DNA of 64,000 nt, taken from positions 620,001 to 684,000 of the forward strand of contig NZ_FOMT01000004.1 in the NCBI RefSeq assembly GCF_900112695.1. The letters run 5' to 3'. Below the pieces are notes generated by a model that worked only from the letters and a program-made list of their open reading frames with translations, made no database searches and was not told where the DNA came from. Source of the DNA: Paenibacillus catalpae (GTDB lineage Bacteria; Bacillota; Bacilli; Paenibacillales; Paenibacillaceae). The translations under genes were made by a program, and so were the position numbers. The stretch's first letter is position 1. Every line of letters starts with the position of its first letter. This document shows, piece by piece, positions 58,549 to 64,000 of this stretch.

Positions 58549-60186
58549 ATGGCGCGTAAACGACTTTCCTTACTTACGACGATCTGCTTAGCGATAGCCA
58601 TGCTCGTACCACAATATGCAATGGCCGCGGCCGATTCACCCTCCTTTACCGTGACATCCGACAAAGGCGCCCTGAACAGCGGCGACGAAGTTACCGTGAC
58701 GGTAAAAGGAAATGAGCTGCAGGATGTGTATGCCTACGAATTACATGTGTACTACGATTCCGATCTGCTGACGTTCAAAACGGGCAGCGAGAAGACGGAT
58801 GTTGTCGGCTTCAGCACTCCTGCCCAAGTCGTCGCCGACGGCGGAGGCGAATCTCATCTCGTATTCGCCCACACCAAGTCGGGAGTCTCGCCCGGCGACA
58901 GCGGCGAGCTCGATCTGGCTTCCTTTACCTTCAAGGCGGCTGCCAACGGAAAGGCAGACGTCGAGGTCAGAAAAATCCGGCTCGTCGATTCGGGGCTTAC
59001 TGCGAGTACCGTTGAAGACCATTACGGCACCTCGATTCAGATCGGGTCATCGGGCGGCTCGGGCGGCTCCGGCGGCTCCGGTGGTTCGGGAGGCGGCTTG
59101 CCCGTCGAATCAGAGGGTACGTTTAATGTGACGGCCGATCAATTAAAGGCAGACGGCACGGGCCATGCTACAATCGCGGTGCCGGAATCGGCCACCGTGA
59201 CCAAGCTGCCGGCCAATACGGACGAGCTGCTCGGGAAAGCCAAGCTGAACGTCGTCACCTCCGGCAAAGCTGCATTGGAAATTCCGGCCGGCGTGTTCAC
59301 CGAGCTGAAGAAAGGATTGACCGCTGCGCAGCTGCAGGGCGGCTCCATCTCCCTGACCGTCAAACCCGTCGCCGGTGCGCCAGCACTTGGAACGGATACC
59401 AAGCTGAGCGGACGCAGCTATGAGCTGAAGCTGCAATGGATTGCGGCGGACGGCACATCCTACGATCTGCACCAGTTCAGCGAGCCTGTGACGCTTCGTT
59501 TGCCGGTTGACGCCTCGATCAATCCGAAGCTGGCGTCCATCTTCTATCTCCCGGATAGCGGAACCCCCGAGTTCGTAGGCGGGACGTACGAGAATGGCGT
59601 ATATGTCGCGCAGCTCTCGCATTTCAGCTCTTACGCGGTACTCGAGATCGACAAGAATTTCTCCGATGTCCCCGGCAGCTACTGGGCTTCCGGCGTAATC
59701 AAGGAGCTATTCGCAAAGCAGATTGTGACCGGCACGACAGCCTCTACCTTCGAGCCGAACCGCAGCATTACCCGCGCCGAATTTACTGCGATACTCGTCA
59801 GGGCGCTTGGCTTGAAAGCGGAAGGAACACCTGCCTTCACGGATATTCCCGCAGGCGCCTGGTATGCGGATGACGTTGCCGCCGCTTATAAAGCCGGTAT
59901 CGTTCAAGGCGTAAGCGGTAAGACGTTCTCTCCTGGCGCCAATATTACCCGAGAGGAGATGGTCACGATCGCGATGCGAGGCTACGAATTGCTGAACGGC
60001 AAGCCTGCAGTTGCGGCGGCCGAACCGTTCAAGGACGAAGCCACCATCTCCGCTTGGGCGCTGGATAACGTCAAGAAGGCCGCATCTCTTGGTCTCATTC
60101 AAGGACGGACAAAGGGTCAATTCATCCCGCTCGGCACCTCCACCCGCGCCGAAGCCGCGCAAATGATTTACGGGGTTATTAAATAA
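58549..60186 (+). CDS. S-layer-anchored cohesin protein
   Basis: This protein has 545 residues. A signal peptide (about 1-27, ending QYAMA), a cohesin domain (about 33-160; SPSFTVTSDKGALNSGDEVT; HVYYDSDLLTFKTG), a (GGS)n linker (about 165-185), a beta-rich middle domain (about 195-365; LSGRSYELKLQWIAADGTSY) and three SLH domains (about 370-420, 430-480, 495-545) with ITRAE, ITREE and STRAE motifs. SLH domains bind pyruvylated secondary cell-wall polymer. The cohesin could hold the dockerin of the amidase encoded just before, making this a surface scaffold. The ATG at 58549 follows GAAAGGACG. A strong terminator follows. Confidence 0.9.
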   Translation: MARKRLSLLTTICLAIAMLVPQYAMAAADSPSFTVTSDKGALNSGDEVTVTVKGNELQDVYAYELHVYYDSDLLTFKTGSEKTDVVGFSTPAQVVADGGGESHLVFAHTKSGVSPGDSGELDLASFTFKAAANGKADVEVRKIRLVDSGLTASTVEDHYGTSIQIGSSGGSGGSGGSGGSGGGLPVESEGTFNVTADQLKADGTGHATIAVPESATVTKLPANTDELLGKAKLNVVTSGKAALEIPAGVFTELKKGLTAAQLQGGSISLTVKPVAGAPALGTDTKLSGRSYELKLQWIAADGTSYDLHQFSEPVTLRLPVDASINPKLASIFYLPDSGTPEFVGGTYENGVYVAQLSHFSSYAVLEIDKNFSDVPGSYWASGVIKELFAKQIVTGTTASTFEPNRSITRAEFTAILVRALGLKAEGTPAFTDIPAGAWYADDVAAAYKAGIVQGVSGKTFSPGANITREEMVTIAMRGYELLNGKPAVAAAEPFKDEATISAWALDNVKKAASLGLIQGRTKGQFIPLGTSTRAEAAQMIYGVIK

Positions 60187-60223
60187 GCTGTAATTCCGAT
60201 TCACGGCGATTCGGAGCTTCAGC

Positions 60224-60258
60224 AAAAACGGAAGGGAACCTGGTTCCCTTCCGTTTTT
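60224..60258 (+). terminator. Terminator of the cohesin-SLH gene
   Basis: AAAAACGGAAGGGAACC and GGTTCCCTTCCGTTTTT form a perfect long stem with a tiny loop. Confidence 0.9.
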
Positions 60259-60364
60259 GCGTTTATTTGCATGCAAAGCAGTTCGTGCTCCAGAGCGAAT
60301 CCGCGAATCCCCCCTCTAACATTACCCCCCATAGAATTTTTTACAAATTTTATTTAAAATGCCG

Positions 60365-60424
60365 TTGACAGGACACCGAATGGTGTCATATACTAAAAAT
60401 CGTAAACAGACACCAAATGGTGTC
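60365..60424 (+). promoter_or_regulatory. Promoter and twin operators of the DoxX-ArsR-SRPBCC operon
   Basis: TTGACA (60365-60370) and TATACT (60389-60394) are 18 bases apart. GACACC-GAAT-GGTGTC (60372-60387) lies in the spacer and GACACC-AAAT-GGTGTC (60409-60424) just downstream of the start; their centres are 37 bases apart. They are very likely sites for the ArsR regulator of this operon. Confidence 0.88.
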
Positions 60425-60489
60425 GGATTAAAAATCAGTCACTCATGCAGCTTGCATAAACTTAAAACCCATTTCGAGGAGGAAAAAAA

Positions 60490-60912
60490 ATGAGCAAAAC
60501 AATCGCAGCGGTAACAGCCGCAAAAGTAAACGCCACGCCCCAAGGAAAGAAGATTGCCTATTGGTCAGTAACAGCACTACTCGCGGGAGCTCTTACGTTA
60601 AGCGGTCTCGGGCAGCTGATGGAATTAGGAGGTAATGTGGATCTTGTCACGAATCTGGGTTACCCCTTATACATCATGCAGATTCTAGGGGCTTGGAAGC
60701 TGCTAGGAGTGATTGCTATTCTCGCGCCGCGATTTCCGCGCCTGAAAGAATGGACCCACGCCGGGATCTTCTTCCTCATGACGGGTGCGGCTTTCTCCCA
60801 CCTGCTTGATCACGATTATGGCGATGGCGGGTTTAATGTTATCCTTCCGCTCTTCTACGCTGCTCTTAATATCGCCTCTTGGGCGCTGCGTCCGGAGAGC
60901 CGCAAGCTTTAA
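60490..60912 (+). CDS. DoxX-like membrane protein
   Basis: This protein has 140 residues and four membrane helices, with VTALLAGALTLSGLGQLMEL near the start and GFNVILPLFYAALNIASWAL at the end. The pattern (LGAWKLLGVIAILAPRFPRL) is that of DoxX/SURF4-type four-helix proteins. They are often linked to redox or thiol stress, although the reaction is unknown. The ATG at 60490 has GAGGAGG at good spacing. It is the first of three genes (DoxX, ArsR, SRPBCC) behind the twin-operator promoter. Confidence 0.87.
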   Translation: MSKTIAAVTAAKVNATPQGKKIAYWSVTALLAGALTLSGLGQLMELGGNVDLVTNLGYPLYIMQILGAWKLLGVIAILAPRFPRLKEWTHAGIFFLMTGAAFSHLLDHDYGDGGFNVILPLFYAALNIASWALRPESRKL

Positions 60913-60929
60913 GGAGGTGATGAACTTGC

Positions 60930-61247
60930 GTGAATGAGGAAAATCCGCTTCGGGATGTATTTGACGCCATTGCAGATCCAACTCGTCGCCAGCTGATTCG
61001 ACTATTAGCAGAGGCAGAAGAGATACCGCTGCACGTAATCACGGCACAGTTTCCGATAGGCCGGACAGCGGTATCCAAGCATTTGGCCATTCTTAAAGAG
61101 GCCGGGCTGGTGACGGACCGAAAAGTCGGCAGAGAAACGCGATTCAGGCTTAACGCCTCTCCTATCAAAGAAATTCAAGATTGGGTAGCGTTCTACAGCA
61201 AGTCCTGGAGTACGAATATGAAACGTTTGAACCAGCTATTAGAGTAG
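60930..61247 (+). CDS. ArsR-family transcriptional regulator
   Basis: This protein has 105 residues with a winged helix DVFDAIADPTRRQLIRLLAE, the recognition helix FPIGRTAVSKHLAILKEAGL and the wing VGRETRFRLNASP. No cysteine-based metal site is present, so it belongs to the metal-independent ArsR group paired with SRPBCC proteins. The GTG at 60930 follows AAGGAGGTGA. It lies between the DoxX and SRPBCC genes and very likely represses the operon through the twin GACACC operators. The inducer is unknown. Confidence 0.92.
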   Translation: MNEENPLRDVFDAIADPTRRQLIRLLAEAEEIPLHVITAQFPIGRTAVSKHLAILKEAGLVTDRKVGRETRFRLNASPIKEIQDWVAFYSKSWSTNMKRLNQLLE

Positions 61248-61301
61248 CGCATGCTTACGAAGCTACTGATTCTTTCATAACTATTTTTAGGAGGAAGAAC
61301 A

Positions 61302-61721
61302 ATGAGTTTAGCCTTATCCCTGGATTTTCAGTACACAACATCAATCGAGAAGCTGTGGTCTGCCTTGACCGATTCAAGCAAGCTTGGCAAGTGGGTGGCC
61401 AACATCCATACAGGCGAAGCGATGGAAAATAACTTCAAGCCCGAGGTCGGATACCAGTTCCAATTCCGTACGCAACCATCGGAGTATTGGGATGGCATTA
61501 TTGATGGCGAAGTGCTTACGGTGGACGCACCTAACCAGATATCCTACACATGGAACAGCGGAGGTATGGAGCACACCGTTACCTGGACGCTGCAGGATCT
61601 GGGAGACGGCAAGATCAATCTTCACCTCGAACAAACCGGATTCGCTAATGTTCAGGCCGTTAATGGAGCTAAATATGGCTGGAGCAAATGGTGCGGCGAG
61701 CTTGAAAAGGTTGTAGCTTAA
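61302..61721 (+). CDS. SRPBCC (AHSA1-type) domain protein
   Basis: This protein has 139 residues. The START-like fold is visible from SLALSLDFQYTTSIEKLWSA, SKLGKWVANIHTG, the strands DAPNQISYTWNSGG and HTVTWTLQDLG, and the last helix GAKYGWSKWCGELEKVV. AHSA1-type proteins have a hydrophobic ligand pocket and are commonly encoded with ArsR regulators, as here. The ATG at 61302 follows AGGAGGAAG. It lies 54 bases after the ArsR gene. The ligand is unknown; together with DoxX it may deal with a hydrophobic or reactive compound. Confidence 0.9.
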   Translation: MSLALSLDFQYTTSIEKLWSALTDSSKLGKWVANIHTGEAMENNFKPEVGYQFQFRTQPSEYWDGIIDGEVLTVDAPNQISYTWNSGGMEHTVTWTLQDLGDGKINLHLEQTGFANVQAVNGAKYGWSKWCGELEKVVA

Positions 61722-61752
61722 GGTATTTAGGGCGTGATCGTCCGGCAGCTTG

Positions 61753-61833
61753 GGCTACGTTGGATTATGTGCAGCAGAATCCGGAGTTTCGGCCGGCACC
61801 CTGCGGCTACGTTGGAATGCGTACGTTTTAGCG
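61753..61833 (+). repeat. Two dispersed intergenic repeat copies
   Basis: 61753-61783 (GGCTACGTTGGATTATGTGC core) and 61805-61833 (GGCTACGTTGGAATGCGTAC core, more diverged after the first half) lie between the SRPBCC gene and the terminator. Confidence 0.7.
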
Positions 61834-61867
61834 ATTCAGGCTCACTGGCTGTCTTCTTCGATATGCG

Positions 61868-61912
61868 AAAAGGACCCTCTCAACGGTAATAACGGTCGAG
61901 AGAGTCCTTTTT
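61868..61912. terminator. Bidirectional terminator between SRPBCC and oligopeptide ABC genes
   Basis: AAAAGGACCCTCTCAACGGT and ACGGTCGAGAGAGTCCTTTT form a long stem with a few mismatches between convergent genes. Confidence 0.85.
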
Positions 61913-61922
61913 ATACTTTCTA

Positions 61923-62888
61923 TTAAACCAGATGGCAAGCTACCAGATGATCGGTGCCAATGGTACGAAGAGCCGGCACCTCTTCCTTACAGCGCTCTGT
62001 CGCATAGGGACAGCGGGTATGGAACTTGCAGCCGGATGGCGGATTAGCCGGGCTTGGGATATCGCCGCTCAATACAATTCGTTCCCGCTTCAGCTTGGGA
62101 ATCGGGATCGGAACGGCTGACAGCAGTGCCTTCGTATAAGGATGCTGCGGACGCAAGAACAGGTCCTCCCTCGAACCCGTCTCCACCATGGAGCCGAGAT
62201 ACATAACGCCGATCCGGGTGCACAGGTGCTCAACAACGCTTAGATCATGAGAGATGAACAAATAAGATAATCCGTTTGTTTCCTGCAGCTTACGGAATAG
62301 ATTGATGATCTGGGCTTGGATCGATACATCCAGCGCAGACACCGGCTCATCGGCAATGATAAGCTCCGGATTAAGCGCAAGCGCCCGTGCTATGCCAATC
62401 CGCTGACGCTGGCCGCCCGAGAATTCATGCGGAAGACGGTCAATATGATAGTCAGACAAACCGCATAGCTCCAGCACCTCCAGTACCTTGCTGCGAATCT
62501 CCGACGTGTCCGCCAGCTGATGATCAATAAGCGCCTCGCCTATTGCATCGCCGACGCGCACCCGCGGATTCAAAGAGCTGTACGGATCCTGGAAGATCAA
62601 CTGCAGAGCCGGCCGCAATTGACGAAGCTCATCCTTCGGAAGCGAGTAGATATCCGTTCCTTTGAACAGAACGTCGCCGGACGTCTTCTCGGTCAAGCGG
62701 ACAATCGAACGGCCAACCGTGCTCTTGCCGCTGCCCGACTCACCCACAAGACCAAAGGTCTCGCCTTTGCGGATCGTGAAGCTGAGGTCATCAACGGCTT
62801 TCACGTGGCCAACCGTCCGATTCAGAAGCCCGGACTGAATGGGAAAATACTTTTTCAGATTACGCACTTCCAGCAACGCTTCAGGCAT
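61923..62888 (-). CDS. Oligopeptide ABC transporter ATP-binding protein (OppF/DppF type)
   Basis: This protein has 321 residues. It contains Walker A LVGESGSGKSTVGRSI, the Q-loop region LIFQDPYSSLNPR, the signature FSGGQRQRIGIARAL, Walker B LIIADEPVSALDVS, and the C-terminal oligopeptide-family extension with PSPANPPSGCKFHTRCPYAT, a cysteine cluster typical of OppF/DppF. It pairs with the OppD-type protein to power a peptide or related importer. The ATG at 62888 follows GGAGGAG and overlaps the OppD gene end by eight bases. Confidence 0.92.
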   Translation of the reverse strand: MPEALLEVRNLKKYFPIQSGLLNRTVGHVKAVDDLSFTIRKGETFGLVGESGSGKSTVGRSIVRLTEKTSGDVLFKGTDIYSLPKDELRQLRPALQLIFQDPYSSLNPRVRVGDAIGEALIDHQLADTSEIRSKVLEVLELCGLSDYHIDRLPHEFSGGQRQRIGIARALALNPELIIADEPVSALDVSIQAQIINLFRKLQETNGLSYLFISHDLSVVEHLCTRIGVMYLGSMVETGSREDLFLRPQHPYTKALLSAVPIPIPKLKRERIVLSGDIPSPANPPSGCKFHTRCPYATERCKEEVPALRTIGTDHLVACHLV

Positions 62889-63864
62889 ACCGTTTCTCCT
62901 CCTCGTACAGCCAGCAAGCCGCTTGCTGCGAATCGCCCACCGGGATAAGCTCCGGCTGCTTGGTCCGGCAGATGGCCATGCATTGCTCGCACCGGTCATG
63001 GAAGTAACAGGATTCCGTCAGCTCGAGCGGATTTGGCACTTGTCCGGGAATGGAGTACAGCTCATCCCGCAGCTGATTCATGATCGGCTTCGAACGCAGC
63101 AGCCCCTTAGTATAAGGATGCTTCGGATTCGCGAAAATCGCCTCTACTTCACCTTGCTCGACGATCTTGCCGGCGTACATGACGGCTACGTAATCGGCCA
63201 TTTCGGCCACCACACCTAGATCATGAGTAATGAGCAGAATCGACATCCCGCTCTCTTCCTTCAGGCTGCGAAGCAAATCCAGGATTTGTGCCTGAATCGT
63301 AACGTCGAGCGCCGTGGTTGGTTCATCGGCAATCAGCAGCTTAGGCCCGCAGGAGATCGCCATGGCGATCATGACGCGCTGCAGCATGCCGCCGCTTAGC
63401 TCATGCGGATAAGCATCAATGATTTGCTCCGCCCTGGAAATGCCCACTTGCTTAATCAGCTCGATTGCACGCTTGCGTGCCGCCTTCCTGCTCAGCTTCA
63501 GATGCTCCATCAGCGGTTCAATCACTTGCTCGCCGATCTTCAGAACCGGATTAAGCGAAGACATTGGCTCTTGGAAGATCATCGCAATTTCATGCCCGCG
63601 TATGGTACGAAGTTCGTTTCGGGACAGCTTAAGCAGGTCGCGATCCTGGAACTGGATGCTCCCGCCCTCTACCTTGCCGCCCGCATTTCCTATAAGCCCC
63701 ATTACCGACATGGCAGTGATGCTTTTTCCGCTGCCGGATTCCCCTACGATACAGACCGTTTCACCCGGCTTGATCCGCAGGCTGACATCGTCCACGGCAC
63801 GGACAGTTCCGGCTTCCGTCTTGAAGAAGGTCTGGAGATGATCAATTGATAGTAAATCCTTCAT
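62881..63864 (-). CDS. Oligopeptide ABC transporter ATP-binding protein (OppD/DppD type)
   Basis: This protein has 327 residues. Walker A is CIVGESGSGKSITAMSVMG, with IFQEPMSSLNPVL, the signature LSGGMLQRVMIAMAI, Walker B LLIADEPTTALDVT, and a C-terminal Cys-rich extension CYFHDRCEQCMAICRTK that in DppD relatives binds an iron-sulfur cluster or zinc. It is the first ATPase of the importer and follows a DppC/OppC-type permease that continues beyond the window edge. The start at 63864 has AGGTGAGC upstream. Confidence 0.92.
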   Translation of the reverse strand: MKDLLSIDHLQTFFKTEAGTVRAVDDVSLRIKPGETVCIVGESGSGKSITAMSVMGLIGNAGGKVEGGSIQFQDRDLLKLSRNELRTIRGHEIAMIFQEPMSSLNPVLKIGEQVIEPLMEHLKLSRKAARKRAIELIKQVGISRAEQIIDAYPHELSGGMLQRVMIAMAISCGPKLLIADEPTTALDVTIQAQILDLLRSLKEESGMSILLITHDLGVVAEMADYVAVMYAGKIVEQGEVEAIFANPKHPYTKGLLRSKPIMNQLRDELYSIPGQVPNPLELTESCYFHDRCEQCMAICRTKQPELIPVGDSQQAACWLYEEEKRYA

Positions 63865-63877
63865 GATAGAAGCTCAC

Positions 63878-64000
63878 CTACCTTTTCTGTTTCGGATCCA
63901 GCACGTCCCGCAAGCCGTCACCAAAAATATTGATGGCAATGACCGTCGCAAAAATCGAGAAGCCCGGCGGAAGCCACAGCCATGGCCGCTCCTGGAAATC
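63878..64000 (-). CDS. Oligopeptide ABC transporter permease (DppC/OppC type), C-terminal end, partial
   Basis: The minus-strand frame open at the window edge encodes ERPWLWLPPGFSIFATVIAI and NIFGDGLRDVLDPKQKR and stops at 63878. NIFGDGLRD...DP is the conserved C-terminus of DppC/OppC permeases. The rest of the gene and its partner permease lie beyond 64000. It precedes the OppD-type gene by 13 bases, so all belong to one operon. Confidence 0.9.
   Translation of the reverse strand, partial: DFQERPWLWLPPGFSIFATVIAINIFGDGLRDVLDPKQKR

Larger units (their letters stand above)
60187..60489. other. Terminator and operator region before the DoxX operon
   Basis: No gene is visible. It contains the terminator at 60224-60258 and the promoter with two operators at 60365-60424, followed by the GAGGAGG site of the DoxX gene. 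Confidence 0.6.

Noticed and set aside
59050..59105. Short tandem repeat that could be taken for a CRISPR or minisatellite
   Set aside because: It encodes the (Gly-Gly-Ser) linker of the cohesin-SLH protein in frame.

Overview
The window reads as a chromosomal segment of a Paenibacillus-like Firmicute. The evidence is moderately GC-rich core DNA with purine-rich AGGAGG-type ribosome binding sites, many GTG starts, S-layer homology (SLH) domains, a copper-amine-oxidase-type stalk protein, a c-di-AMP riboswitch in front of a KimA potassium importer, RpiR, HxlR and WYL regulators, and a cold-shock/YdjO pair. No rRNA, tRNA, CRISPR array, integrase or transposase was recognised.

Layout. 0-13 kb is ordinary metabolism and housekeeping: a MerR-headed coiled-coil protein; a D-mannonate cluster (FadR-type repressor, UxuA, SDR-type mannonate oxidoreductase, aldo/keto reductase) behind a perfect operator; a polysaccharide deacetylase; ribokinase; a HAD phosphatase; an FtsH-like AAA protease without an extracellular domain; and a frameshifted peptidase_G2-type adhesin. 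13-20.3 kb holds drug/redox modules with readable operators (HxlR/MFS, AKR, TetR/MMPL) and KimA. 20.3-35 kb contains an acyltransferase, stalk and VOC proteins, two decayed gene fragments (SLH, SDR), a Fur-box-controlled FhuF-like reductase, cold-shock genes, a nucleoside hydrolase with an AraC regulator, a tatD-kptA pair, a GH78 rhamnosidase and a NUDIX hydrolase.

35.2-46.9 kb is a visibly AT-rich island, clearly foreign in composition. It holds one tightly overlapping operon (Z1-domain helicase, MORC/MutL-like GHKL ATPase, two unassigned proteins, a C5 cytosine methyltransferase, a PD-(D/E)XK nuclease), a second C5 methyltransferase with a large central insertion, and a divergent Vsr mismatch endonuclease. 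I read this as a multi-component restriction/anti-phage system of the MORC-Z1 class. Methylation would mark self, the nuclease with the two ATPases would act on non-self DNA, and Vsr would repair the T:G mismatches that 5-methylcytosine deamination creates.

47.3-53.1 kb is an ABC importer operon (binding protein, fused permease, ATPase) carrying a PHP phosphoesterase and an RpiR regulator, which suggests uptake of a phosphorylated organic compound. 53.3-64 kb has a WYL regulator, DinB, a cohesin-dockerin-amidase fusion followed by an SLH-anchored cohesin protein (a possible cell-surface amidase scaffold), a DoxX-ArsR-SRPBCC operon with two perfect operators, and the end of an oligopeptide ABC transporter.

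A short degenerate repeat (consensus about CTACGTTGGATTNTGTNCAGCAGAAT) occurs in at least a dozen copies in both orientations in the gene-free gaps near 22.5, 53.8, 55.8 and 61.8 kb.
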